From Rubripirellula sp. (GTDB taxonomy: Bacteria; Planctomycetota; Planctomycetia; Pirellulales; Pirellulaceae): a DNA stretch of 33,564 nucleotides. Below, in pieces: positions 13,900 to 23,179 of the stretch. The first letter of the stretch is position 1. Each line of letters opens with the position of its first letter. The notes under the pieces are model-generated. The model saw only the letters and a program-made list of their open reading frames with translations, had not been told where the DNA came from and searched no databases. Made by a program: the position numbers and the translations under genes. The stretch covers positions 1 to 33,564 of the forward strand of contig JARGNK010000060.1 in assembly GCA_029213145.1 (NCBI GenBank). The letters are read 5' to 3'.

Positions 13900-16620
13900 T
13901 CATCGATCGGATTCGGTTTGCACTCGGCCGCTGTGACCATCCATAACGACGCGCTGCTCGGATTGGATTTGCCGAGTCAGTCCGGTGATCCCCACGATGG
14001 TTGGGATCCCCATCTCACGAGCAATGATGGCGGAATGCGACAAAACGCTGCCGCGTTCGACCAAGATTCCTGAAAAAGCAGGATAGAGGAGCACCCAACC
14101 GGGATCCGTTCGTTCGGCAACCAGAATGTCCCCGTCAAAGCTGCTCTCTCCGGTCGGGTCGGTAACGACTTGTGTGGTTCCCCGGACGATGCCGGGGCAA
14201 CATCCAATGCCTGCGAGTGAGCCGTCACCAACATTCGCTGCTCTGTATTCGGCAAACGAATTGCCGTGATAGGGCAGGTCATAGGTCTCAAACCGATCCG
14301 CCGGCGGTGGAACCAGTTCTTTGCGATAAGCTTCGTATTCGGATTTTCTGAGGTTGGCCAGACCGCGCAGATCTGTTGTCACTGCCGTTCCTTTTACGTA
14401 ATTCCAAACCTCATCAATGGTTAGATAGAAAATATCCTCGCGATCACTCAGGATGTTCTGGTCGGCGAACTGTTTTCCAATTGATCGCAAGATACGCCGC
14501 AGAATCCCGTAGATCCTCGTACGTGCAACTCGCATGTTCTCACGATTTCGGACTCCCAACCGGGCGTTCTTTAGAACCCAACCAAACCAGAATCGCCGGA
14601 TGATCCGTGAGCGTGATTCCGAGAGTATTTCATTTACTTGCCGCTCCGACGACTGACGAATCTTCCGTTCACGTTGTTCGCTCTCATGCAAGTCACTATG
14701 CGCTGCGTCTTTGGAAGCCAAGAATTCGCGGATCAATTTGTACAGTCGATGTGGCTGATCACGGTACGAATAAGACTCGAGCTTAAGTTCGTCGGCACAG
14801 CGCAAGCCGAATTCATCGAGATAATCCGTCATTAGTTCGTTAAATTCCGCGAACTGTGAATCGCCCGCAATCCGTTTCGGAAGAGATTCCAACGGTTGGT
14901 TCATGATCAGATCTTTAAGGCCATGATTCCCCCTGGCTAAGTGCGTCATTCGCATCAGCAACTTGGCTGGTTCGTCACTCTTCAGCCCACCTTCACCACA
15001 GAGCAGTCCATTCTGTAGCGAAGCCGTTGTGTCACCACACCAACTGACACACAGCTTGCGGAGAATGCCGTAGAAGACCATGACGTAGAAGTCATTGATG
15101 ATCGGAGCCTTCCAGTTCCACAACATCTTTCGCTCCATCTCGCCGTACATGCGTGCCAATTCGTCCGGCGTGATCGAGTCAAAATCAATTTGCTCCCATT
15201 GATCATGATAGTGACAGAAATGTTCTTCGAATCGCCGTACAATTTCGCGGATTCGAAAAAAATTCCATCCCGATCGGGCCAGGAGCGTTAGTAAAGCAGG
15301 AAACTCGACCAACCATCGACGCCAGAGACTGATCTGCGCCGGCTGGTCCTCCAGCGAGAACGAAGCCTTGACGCCCATCATCGATTCCATGAAGTCTTGG
15401 TTGTAGTGGTACCCCGGAAACATTCGTACGAGCCGGTACCAGTTTTTGAGGTTGTAATAAACCCGACCGTGAAACAGGCCGAGCATATTGTCAAACGTAT
15501 CCTGGTTTTGTTCGACAACTCGCGGCGATATCCCCATCACCTCCGCAAAGCAGTGATAAACGATGGAGTACGCTCGCCGGATGAAACTGAAAGTCATCGG
15601 CGTTGTCACGCCCGAGTAACTTTCGATGATGTTGCTGTTGTCCCAGACGATGTGATTGCTTCGATTGGGTTCTTGAAAATCACCATCGTTCCTCTTCGTT
15701 GGTCCGGTGACGGGTCGAGATTGAAGGATGGAAAGACTCCCGTCCCGAGCAAAACAAAATTCCACATCTTGCGGGCATCCCCACGTCGATTCGATCTCGA
15801 TCACCGTGTTGGCAAGATCGACGACCTGTCCGCGCGTCAGCGAATCGCGTTGGCGGTCACCTGTGCTGACAGCGACTGTTCGGACTTGCCCTGATTGGGG
15901 ATCGATCGTCAAGCGTTCAGGTTTGTCCGCCAATTCCGCGTTGATGGCAAATGTTTCCCTGTCGATTCGGTATGTATCGGCTGGGAATCCGCGACTTACT
16001 AACCCTTCGCCTAATCCCAAAACGGAACTTACCAAAATCTTGCTTTGAGATCCCGTCAAAGGATCACAAGTGAAACAAACGCCCGAGCACTTGGCGTCCA
16101 CGATCTGCTGAACAACCACTGCCATCGACGAATCGAGCGGTGGCAATCCTTGATGTTGACGGTAGGCAATGACCCGCGGGCTGACCGCAGACATCCAAAC
16201 TCGCTTGATGGCTGCCAACAGTTCTTCCTGTCCACGAATTCCCAAGACGCTTTCATACATTCCGGCAAACGAATGTGACGATCCGTCTTCTGCAATTGCC
16301 GATGATCGCACGGCAACCAAAGAATCAGTTGGAAAGCATGCCTGGTGAGCGGTTTGAATCTCGCTGACGAGTTGCGGAGCAAATGTCGCATTATCGATTC
16401 GTTGACGTATTTCAGCCGCTAATTGCTGGACATCCTTTTCAGATGCATCGCATTCATCCAGGTCAATCGTCTGCCGCAACGCTTCAGCAGCAATGACGTA
16501 GAAGGGGGGGACGGGAAGGCCTTCTTTCGCCAGACGCATCAAGGCAAACGCTTTGCCGCCAATTCTCTCAGCCGATACGTCAGTCGAGTCAAGCAGGTCA
16601 TAGACCAGCGATGTCGTCAT
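13900..16620 (-). CDS. PEP-synthase / rifampin-phosphotransferase-like dikinase A
   Basis: A 906-aa protein with the architecture of PEP synthase-type dikinases. Residues about 15-310 are the ATP-grasp nucleotide-binding domain (GGKAFALMRLAKEG, VAVRSSAIAEDGSSHSFAGMYES, then DVEFCFARDGSLSILQSRPV). A long central region of about 480 residues has no motif I recognise. The C-terminal swivelling phosphohistidine domain has H862 in VLSHSAIIAREMGIPTIVG. Family enzymes use ATP to form a phospho-His and pass the phosphate to a bound substrate. Because the central substrate domain is not that of pyruvate-using enzymes and the gene sits last in a biosynthetic operon, phosphorylation of a pathway intermediate is more likely than gluconeogenic PEP formation (inference). 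ATG start overlaps the UbiA stop (TAATG). Confidence 0.8.
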   Translation of the reverse strand: MTTSLVYDLLDSTDVSAERIGGKAFALMRLAKEGLPVPPFYVIAAEALRQTIDLDECDASEKDVQQLAAEIRQRIDNATFAPQLVSEIQTAHQACFPTDSLVAVRSSAIAEDGSSHSFAGMYESVLGIRGQEELLAAIKRVWMSAVSPRVIAYRQHQGLPPLDSSMAVVVQQIVDAKCSGVCFTCDPLTGSQSKILVSSVLGLGEGLVSRGFPADTYRIDRETFAINAELADKPERLTIDPQSGQVRTVAVSTGDRQRDSLTRGQVVDLANTVIEIESTWGCPQDVEFCFARDGSLSILQSRPVTGPTKRNDGDFQEPNRSNHIVWDNSNIIESYSGVTTPMTFSFIRRAYSIVYHCFAEVMGISPRVVEQNQDTFDNMLGLFHGRVYYNLKNWYRLVRMFPGYHYNQDFMESMMGVKASFSLEDQPAQISLWRRWLVEFPALLTLLARSGWNFFRIREIVRRFEEHFCHYHDQWEQIDFDSITPDELARMYGEMERKMLWNWKAPIINDFYVMVFYGILRKLCVSWCGDTTASLQNGLLCGEGGLKSDEPAKLLMRMTHLARGNHGLKDLIMNQPLESLPKRIAGDSQFAEFNELMTDYLDEFGLRCADELKLESYSYRDQPHRLYKLIREFLASKDAAHSDLHESEQRERKIRQSSERQVNEILSESRSRIIRRFWFGWVLKNARLGVRNRENMRVARTRIYGILRRILRSIGKQFADQNILSDREDIFYLTIDEVWNYVKGTAVTTDLRGLANLRKSEYEAYRKELVPPPADRFETYDLPYHGNSFAEYRAANVGDGSLAGIGCCPGIVRGTTQVVTDPTGESSFDGDILVAERTDPGWVLLYPAFSGILVERGSVLSHSAIIAREMGIPTIVGITGLTRQIQSEQRVVMDGHSGRVQTESDR

Positions 16621-17612
16621 TACAGTTCACCACTGATTCGAATTCCAAACGTCCTGCCAAGTTCGACCGCCAATGCCAAGTCGAAAGCGACAATATAGAT
16701 TGCCGCATAGATCTCCATGCGTCGAGCCGTTTTTGCTGAGGCCTGAAACCGATATTGAAAGAAACCAAACAGACAAGCCAGGAACAACGTCAACAACAAC
16801 ACGTAAAACCAGATGCTCAAGCCAAGATGAACGGCGACCACTGCGACAAGTACCGTAGAAATCACTCGATTCCACAATACCAAGTATGCCGCGCCAAACG
16901 TTCCGAATAAGCGACTGTAGGAGTCGAGCCCCTCGACCTCATCCTCCGGCACACGGATTTTGCGAGAGATCTCCCAATTGAAAGCCAGGAAGTAGCTGAC
17001 GAGGGAATAGAGCCAATACCACGATGGAATTTGCCAGAAATACTGCTTCGTCGCGAAGCCCCAAACCGTCATTGCCAAGAGTGGCATGATCAGCATGTGG
17101 ATGGAGGCGTAAAGCAAAAAACGCTTTTTCAGCCAATCTCCAACAAAGAACTCTTTCAGCATCAGCACGCTGTAGGCAAATGCTGCCAACAATGAAATGA
17201 AGGCTGCGGGCCCGCAAATCGAAGCTAACAAGAATTCACATGCGATCGCAAACGCAGCAAGTATCTTTAGCTCACGTAGCGTGACGGTTCCCCGTTGTAA
17301 GATGCGGTTGGTGAAATATCGGCAATCGGCGGCGTAATCTTTGTGGTCGTCAAATATCCGCATGTGAAGAAAGAAGCATAGAACCGTGAGACATCCGAGA
17401 ACCGAATTCAGGTTGTAACGCATCGGTTCGCCAGGTTGGCTCAAAGCATGCGCTAAAAACTGATTGGATGAATAGAAACTGAAAATCAGCAGTCCATTGG
17501 CAAACAGCGGGAATCGCTCGCCCAGATACGCATGTATGCGACTGGGTAATGAGACTCTCAACTCGCGTTCCGGATGTTTGCCAGGTTGGCGATTTTTTGC
17601 TGACACAGTCAT
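16620..17612 (-). CDS. UbiA-family membrane prenyltransferase
   Basis: A 330-aa multi-spanning membrane protein. The first Asp-rich motif is D88-D-H-K-D92 in the context MRIFDDHKDYAADCRYFTNR. The second conserved region is PEDEVEGLDSYSRLFG, residues 222-237. Hydrophobic segments cover most of residues 38-330, in line with the roughly nine helices of the superfamily. Members transfer a prenyl chain from its diphosphate to an aromatic ring or other acceptor. Neither an isoprenyl diphosphate synthase nor an aromatic-acid gene lies nearby, so the acceptor cannot be inferred. The acceptor could be a lipid or the product of neighbouring genes. ATG start overlaps the upstream ligase stop (ATGA). Confidence 0.75.
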   Translation of the reverse strand: MTVSAKNRQPGKHPERELRVSLPSRIHAYLGERFPLFANGLLIFSFYSSNQFLAHALSQPGEPMRYNLNSVLGCLTVLCFFLHMRIFDDHKDYAADCRYFTNRILQRGTVTLRELKILAAFAIACEFLLASICGPAAFISLLAAFAYSVLMLKEFFVGDWLKKRFLLYASIHMLIMPLLAMTVWGFATKQYFWQIPSWYWLYSLVSYFLAFNWEISRKIRVPEDEVEGLDSYSRLFGTFGAAYLVLWNRVISTVLVAVVAVHLGLSIWFYVLLLTLFLACLFGFFQYRFQASAKTARRMEIYAAIYIVAFDLALAVELGRTFGIRISGEL

Positions 17613-19183
17613 TGCTCCAGCATTTCTTGTAGCAACGAATAGTCGATTTTCGATTGATGACGTTTGTCGACCGGCAGCACCTTCATCACTCGAATCGTAT
17701 CAACGTTGGCAAACGCAAGTGAGTTGAGCAAGGTAGTGAAATCAGGCTCGTTTTTAGGATCTTTCAGCGTCACCGCCAGTACGCGCTGGCCGCGATGGGA
17801 GACCATTGCGGCCTTATCGATGCAAGGATTCCGCATCGCCGTCTGTTCAACCCCGAGTGGATAGAGTGTGCCATGCTGATCGTCGATACGGGCAGAACAT
17901 CGACCGAGTAGCCAGAGGCGACCGCGATCGTCGAAGTAGCCGGCATCACCGGTGCGATGCCATCGCGTCTGGTCCACGCAAAACTTGTTCACGTTGTCTG
18001 CTTGTTCATTGACGTAACCGTCCAGCACGTGCGGACCCGATACGACAATTTCACCCGGCTCAGCAGGTTGCCGACAAAGCCTGGTGAACTCGTCAACTGA
18101 AAGCTGGCCGAGAGAATGTCCCCAGCGATCGCGGATGATCCGTACGTCGAGCGATGTCACCGGTTTGCCTGCCAGTAACCCGCGTCCGCTACTGTCCGCA
18201 CCGTTCTCCTTCAAATCCATTTCTCGGCTCGTGATTGTGCAAATCGGTTCGGCCTCTGTAGAACCGTAGACCGCAGTGATCTCGGCGAGTGGAGCGATTG
18301 ATTGCAGACGTTCCAGCAAACCACAAGGTACCGGACCGCCGCCGGTAAAAACTTTGCGAAGCGATCCGAGTTGCGTCCCGCCTTGCTCACAGAAGTCGAC
18401 AATCCGTTCAAAGAAAGCTGGTGAGGCGGTGAAGCGGTCAACACCGTGAATGCGGATTTGGCGGATGATCGGTGCCGGAGCAATTTCACCTACTTTGCGA
18501 AGATCCGCATCAGCAATCACGCTCGTCACACGAGAGGCAAGGTTCGCAAGCAAGAAGATCGGCATCGTTACTAATTCGATTTCCCCGGGCACGAGCGAGA
18601 GGTGTTCCTCTACCGCACGATGCTGAGCCAGTAAGAAACCGTGGGTGCGAATCACCGCTTTGGGCTGCCCCCCTGTGCCACTGGTAAAACTCGCCAACGC
18701 AGGTGTATCCGTACTGCATGGGTGAACGATTTCATCATTACTGCAATCTTTAAATTGTTTGATGCAACGCGTAAAAGGGACATGGCCTCCTACGGACCAC
18801 TTGACCGGTATTCGGCGGAGGGCGGGTGACAGCAAACGCAGCAAATGGGCCTTGGGGCTCGCGATCAAGCCTTGCGGTGTCATCAACTCGCAACAGCGAT
18901 TGATGTACTTTCGCCCGGCCGAAGGATCCACGAACATTGCGGTCATACCGCCTCGCAAAATCGCTGCCAATCCAATGTACAACTCGGTGGACATCGGCTG
19001 AAACACAAGGACCCTGTTGCCTGGTTGCAGTCCCGACTTTCGGAGCAATGTTGTCATTTTCCCGACGGCCTCGTCGAATTCTCCATAGGTTGTCCGGCGG
19101 TCCTTGCCGCGGGCAACGTCGATGATGGCCAGTTCATGCGGGAATGTTTCTGCTTGACGCTGAAGAATCTCTGTGATGTTCAT
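17609..19183 (-). CDS. OleC-like AMP-forming acyl ligase / synthetase
   Basis: A 524-aa adenylate-forming enzyme (ANL superfamily). Motifs in order: A3 phosphate loop TSGTGGQPK (167-175), A5 YGSTEAEP (306-313), A7 HRTGDAGYF (409-417), and catalytic Lys K512 in KRHQSKIDY. The C-terminal PVDKRHQSKID pattern and overall length resemble OleC-type beta-lactone synthetases and related acyl-CoA/acyl-AMP ligases. It probably activates a carboxylic acid with ATP, either for transfer to an amine or thiol or for beta-lactone closure. No OleA-type thiolase or OleD-type dehydrogenase is present, so olefin synthesis as such is not supported. The ATG directly abuts the TAA of the GNAT gene. Confidence 0.75.
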   Translation of the reverse strand: MNITEILQRQAETFPHELAIIDVARGKDRRTTYGEFDEAVGKMTTLLRKSGLQPGNRVLVFQPMSTELYIGLAAILRGGMTAMFVDPSAGRKYINRCCELMTPQGLIASPKAHLLRLLSPALRRIPVKWSVGGHVPFTRCIKQFKDCSNDEIVHPCSTDTPALASFTSGTGGQPKAVIRTHGFLLAQHRAVEEHLSLVPGEIELVTMPIFLLANLASRVTSVIADADLRKVGEIAPAPIIRQIRIHGVDRFTASPAFFERIVDFCEQGGTQLGSLRKVFTGGGPVPCGLLERLQSIAPLAEITAVYGSTEAEPICTITSREMDLKENGADSSGRGLLAGKPVTSLDVRIIRDRWGHSLGQLSVDEFTRLCRQPAEPGEIVVSGPHVLDGYVNEQADNVNKFCVDQTRWHRTGDAGYFDDRGRLWLLGRCSARIDDQHGTLYPLGVEQTAMRNPCIDKAAMVSHRGQRVLAVTLKDPKNEPDFTTLLNSLAFANVDTIRVMKVLPVDKRHQSKIDYSLLQEMLEQ

Positions 19184-20203
19184 TTAGGTAAGTTCCTTTC
19201 CGAATAACGCATAGCGTCGAAAAGGAACTCCGTAACGAGCAATGATTTTCTTCATGGGAGCGGATTCGCGAACCAATGCATGGATCGCATACCGATAATT
19301 TGCCGCCGCAGCGCGATGATGCACCTCTTCCAACAGGACTTGCCCAACACCACCGTAGATGCGATCAGGAAATACGCCGAAAGTTTTCACAACGACTGTG
19401 TCAATATTGAGTCCATGACTTGCCTGCGAAACATCCGGCACAGCAAAAATGAAACCAATTACCCTGCCATGGTGCTCCGCAAGAAGAATCAAATCAGTCG
19501 TAATCATCTCCTGTAGAGGTCGATACATTTCCAAGAAGTCGGCTTCGCTGACGGCGACATAAAAAGGATTTTCCTGAAAAGCGCGTTTAACAACGGAAAA
19601 AATGCTCTTCAATTCTGAATCTAGCTGATCCATGTTTAGGTTGCGGATGGTGATGCCGCTTTTTCCCATTCGCGTTTTCACTCGTGCTAACCGTCGAGAG
19701 CGAACATTCAAGTCATCTACCAGCGACGAAGTGTACCAAGCAATCTCTTTAAAACCGTCGCGTCGAAACTGCTCGGGCCACCTGGCTTGACTATTGGGTT
19801 CGAGGAAAAATCGCGGGCGAACCCCGTCACCAATGATGAACCGATAATCTCGCCATGTGTTTTGATCCATCGGGCCGATCGCGAAATTACATCCTTGCTT
19901 CACAAGCTGCTGACAGCACTGCCCCAGCAGCGCGGCGGCGGAATCGGCATCTGCGGCAGCGTAATGGCCGATCAATCCCGCTTTTCCATTGAGGCTCTGT
20001 GGTGCCTCACGCCACCACAGAGAACAGCGGGCTTTCAGAATACCATCTTCCATAAATGCCCAGTGACAATCCGGTCGATGCGAAATAAGCAGGCGAGCAT
20101 CAAACGCCGGCAAATTGGAATGTTGCCTTAGCTCGTAATACTGCTCCGCTGAACGGATCTGTTGGAGTTGACGATTGTGATTGGAAATCGGCACGCTAAT
20201 CAC
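19184..20203 (-). CDS. GNAT-fold acyltransferase-like protein
   Basis: A 339-aa protein. The C-terminal half (about 180-335) shows GNAT character: a beta-strand LILLAEHHGRVIGFIFAVPD and an acyl-CoA-binding-loop-like FGVFPDRIYGGVGQVLLEE. The N-terminal half (with IGPMDQNTWRDYRF) may be a second, degenerate GNAT domain, an arrangement found in several two-domain members. It could N-acylate the amine made by the cluster, but substrate and activity are inferred only from context. The GTG start lies inside the end of the upstream MFS gene (8-bp overlap); no ATG fits better. Confidence 0.6.
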   Translation of the reverse strand: MISVPISNHNRQLQQIRSAEQYYELRQHSNLPAFDARLLISHRPDCHWAFMEDGILKARCSLWWREAPQSLNGKAGLIGHYAAADADSAAALLGQCCQQLVKQGCNFAIGPMDQNTWRDYRFIIGDGVRPRFFLEPNSQARWPEQFRRDGFKEIAWYTSSLVDDLNVRSRRLARVKTRMGKSGITIRNLNMDQLDSELKSIFSVVKRAFQENPFYVAVSEADFLEMYRPLQEMITTDLILLAEHHGRVIGFIFAVPDVSQASHGLNIDTVVVKTFGVFPDRIYGGVGQVLLEEVHHRAAAANYRYAIHALVRESAPMKKIIARYGVPFRRYALFGKELT

Positions 20204-21734
20204 TCGTTGTATGGTTTTTGAGCCTCATAGCTGCCAGTAGCGTACTCGTAATCACAACCGCGGCGGCGATGAATGAAACAATGCGAAATGCGTCCAGGTA
20301 AGCGAGCCGAATGCTATTCTGCACTGCAATTGTCATGTCAGGCGACATGCCCGTCGGCGGAACGGCGTCAGCGAGCCTCCATGATTCTTGTCGTAATGCA
20401 CTCATGCACCGTTCATCGAGCAAAAGTACCTTAGCATTCTGCATCAGCGAACTGCGGAAAGTCATGATTGCAATTGGCCCCAAAACGGCAATGCCGAGAA
20501 CACTTGAAAGGCGTGACAGCATCGAGTTGATCCCCGATGCGATCCCAAAGTTTTCCGGTGGAACAGAATTCATGATTGTCGTGCTTAGCGGCGCAGCGCA
20601 CAGTCCCATTGCCGCACCCAACAGCAACAGCGGCGGAAAGAATGAAGTCCAATACTCCATTGGTCCGCCGGTTAAGCTGGACCTGCCCAGTAAAACAAAA
20701 CCGATTCCGGCAACGAAGCCTCCGAGGGTTAACGGCAATCGTGGCCCGTAACGGTCAACGAGGCTACCAGCTATCGGAGAGAGCAGAATTACCAGCACCA
20801 TCACAGGCAATTGGGCAGTTCCCGCAACCGTGGCCGAATAATCTTGAACCTGAATCAGATTCAGCGCAAGAAAGAAAAGCATGGCGTACAAGCCAGAGTA
20901 AAAGCAAACGGTCAATTGGCATGCGGCTCTGAATTTCCGGTTGCGAAATAAATCGAGCGGTAGCAATGGGGATCGAATCTTGGACTCGTGCCAGAGAAAC
21001 ATACCCAAGCAAACGATCCCTGACACCAACAATGAAATAACAACAGGATCGCGCCAGCCGCGTGACGAGACCTCCAGCAAGGCAAAGTTGATTCCTGCGA
21101 CTGCAAGAATGCCCAACACCGCGCCTGCGTAGTCGACGGATCGAACCCTTGGTTGAACTGGAACGGTCACTTTGGTCAGCAACGCTGCGAGTGAGAGCAC
21201 GCCAATTGGCAAATTGATAAAGAAAATTGCTCGCCACCATCCGGAATCTGCCAGCAAACCGCCGATGATCGGGCCCAACGCCGTCATCACGACACTGCTC
21301 GCCGACCAAATTCCAATAGCGCGACCACGTTTCGACATGGGAAACGTGGCCGAAATCAGCGCGAGACTTCCGGGAATCATCAATGCCGCCCCGAGCCCTT
21401 GCAACGCTCTGGCGACAACCAGAAAGTTCGTACTCTGCGACAGTCCGCACCCGAGCGAAGCAGCGACAAAGACACTGATCCCGATCGCAAAGATGCGTTT
21501 TCGTCCGAACCCATCGCCCAGGGCTCCACCAAACAGAATCAGTGCCGCTGTAACAACCGCGTAGGAATTCACAATCCAAAAGAGTTCCGTCCCCGTCGCA
21601 TGAGTTTGGGACTGAATTGCCGGTAATGCAACGTTCAGCGCCGTCGCATCGATAAACGCCATCGCTGATGCAAGCACCGTGGTTACCAGCACCCATTTTT
21701 CGTTGCTTGACGATTTGATTTGTTTTGCTGCCAC
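20196..21734 (-). CDS. DHA2-type major facilitator exporter (14 TM)
   Basis: A 512-aa drug/metabolite:proton antiporter of the EmrB/QacA type. The N-terminal helices carry the MFS motif A, GALGDGFGRKRIF, between helices 2 and 3, and the antiporter-type motif C, ALGPIIGGLLADSGWWRAIFFINLPIG, in helix 5 and the loop after it. Length and hydrophobic pattern fit 14 transmembrane segments. In this operon it is the obvious candidate to export the product or to give self-protection. The GTG start lies 5 bp after the P450 stop. The ribosome site is poor, suggesting re-initiation after the upstream gene. Confidence 0.9.
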   Translation of the reverse strand: MAAKQIKSSSNEKWVLVTTVLASAMAFIDATALNVALPAIQSQTHATGTELFWIVNSYAVVTAALILFGGALGDGFGRKRIFAIGISVFVAASLGCGLSQSTNFLVVARALQGLGAALMIPGSLALISATFPMSKRGRAIGIWSASSVVMTALGPIIGGLLADSGWWRAIFFINLPIGVLSLAALLTKVTVPVQPRVRSVDYAGAVLGILAVAGINFALLEVSSRGWRDPVVISLLVSGIVCLGMFLWHESKIRSPLLPLDLFRNRKFRAACQLTVCFYSGLYAMLFFLALNLIQVQDYSATVAGTAQLPVMVLVILLSPIAGSLVDRYGPRLPLTLGGFVAGIGFVLLGRSSLTGGPMEYWTSFFPPLLLLGAAMGLCAAPLSTTIMNSVPPENFGIASGINSMLSRLSSVLGIAVLGPIAIMTFRSSLMQNAKVLLLDERCMSALRQESWRLADAVPPTGMSPDMTIAVQNSIRLAYLDAFRIVSFIAAAVVITSTLLAAMRLKNHTTSD

Positions 21735-21739
21735 GGGAC

Positions 21740-23179
21740 TTATTTTTTTTGCTTGGGCGGATGAATCGCCAAGCCGCCTTGATCAATACGCTCGAGCATC
21801 ATCCGCACTGGACTAGCATGCCGCAACGTGATTCCAGGAACTGGATTGAACGACTGTCCCGCAACCAGCCGAAGTCGAAAATGACGATGCACGCGGGCCA
21901 AGATTCGTGTTGCCACCAGCATCGCCATATGCTCGCCAATACACCGATGCGGCCCCAGGCCGAATGGAAGGTAGGCGTAGCGTGAACGCATAGAAATTTT
22001 ATCTGGTGTAAAACGATCCGGATCGAAAGCTTGAGGAGTACGCCAAAACTCCTGATGTCGATGCAAAAGGTACGGTGAAAGAATGACCGTCGCCCCTTTC
22101 GGGATGGAATAGCCACCGATTTGATCGGCTTCGACCGCATGCCGTTCGATAATCCAAATTGATGGGTAAAGTCGAATGGCCTCCATGAAAGCCCTTTGTG
22201 TCTCAGGCAACTCACCGGGCTCAGCATTCAAGGCATGTTGATTCGCCTCGCAAGCCAATCGATCTTGAGTCTCTGTTGATTGTGAAATCAAGTAGAAAGC
22301 GTTCACCAGAGCATTCGCCGTTGTTTCATGGCCAGCTAACAGAAGCGTCACAACGGCGTCACGAAGTTCCTTGTCGTTGAAGCCAGTGCCATCATCCGTC
22401 TCATGGGCATGTAGCAATCTGGATAACAGATCGTCTGGGCTAAAATTACATTCGCGTCGCTGTGCAATCATCCGATAAACGACCTCATCGATTTCTTGTA
22501 TCGCGCGTCGGAATCCGCTTCGATGAAAAATTGGCGAAATGGCGGCAAAGTCAAAGGGAGTCTCCAGACGTCTCCAGGTATCTTGAAGGATCACCTCCAG
22601 CGCCTGTTCAATGACCGCCGTCTGTTCACGTATGTCTGACGCAAAGAATGCTCGCGCGGCGATTGCCAACGTCAGGCCCATCATTTCCGAGACGATGTCT
22701 ATCTCCTGACCGATGCTGGCATTTGCCTCCCAGCTTCGGAGCATTTCGTCCGTCGAAGCGTCGATCGTGGGCGAGAACTCGGCAACGCGTCGTGGCTGAA
22801 ACGCAGGTTGAATCAAACGACGGTGCCTCAACCACGGATCACCATCGGAGGAAAGTAGGCTGTCACCGCAAGTAGCACGCAGCTTGGAAACACTTCTGGT
22901 GTTTTTGTCGTAGCGACGTGATTCTCGTACCAATACGTGTTCGACATACTCGGGGTGATTCACCAGATAAGCGACGACGGGACCGAATCGAAAACGAACG
23001 ATGTCCCCGTACCGCTGCACGGATTCGTCAAGAAAACCGATAGCATCGGCCTGAAATTCTTTCAAAGACCCCCACAGCACCGTTCCTTTTGGTCCGGGAA
23101 CTGATTTATTGGTGACCGTTGCGTTCGCTGAATCTTGTGTCAAATCGGATAGCCCCACTCTTGAAAGTTGCGCGTCCAA
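21740..23179 (-). CDS. Cytochrome P450
   Basis: A soluble haem mono-oxygenase of 479 aa if begun at the first TTG. All signature motifs are present: the oxygen-activating I-helix AGHETTANAL (282-291), E333-A-I-R336 of the K-helix, and the haem loop FGLGPHRCIG with ligand C413. There is no N-terminal membrane anchor. Overall it resembles bacterial P450s of the CYP102/CYP4-like branch, many of which act on fatty chains, so hydroxylation of a lipid-like intermediate is plausible. No ferredoxin or reductase gene is adjacent. The start is uncertain: TTG 23179, GTG 23158, or TTG 23143. The last overlaps the sulfotransferase stop as TTGA and would give a normal N-terminus. Confidence 0.92.
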   Translation of the reverse strand: MDAQLSRVGLSDLTQDSANATVTNKSVPGPKGTVLWGSLKEFQADAIGFLDESVQRYGDIVRFRFGPVVAYLVNHPEYVEHVLVRESRRYDKNTRSVSKLRATCGDSLLSSDGDPWLRHRRLIQPAFQPRRVAEFSPTIDASTDEMLRSWEANASIGQEIDIVSEMMGLTLAIAARAFFASDIREQTAVIEQALEVILQDTWRRLETPFDFAAISPIFHRSGFRRAIQEIDEVVYRMIAQRRECNFSPDDLLSRLLHAHETDDGTGFNDKELRDAVVTLLLAGHETTANALVNAFYLISQSTETQDRLACEANQHALNAEPGELPETQRAFMEAIRLYPSIWIIERHAVEADQIGGYSIPKGATVILSPYLLHRHQEFWRTPQAFDPDRFTPDKISMRSRYAYLPFGLGPHRCIGEHMAMLVATRILARVHRHFRLRLVAGQSFNPVPGITLRHASPVRMMLERIDQGGLAIHPPKQKK

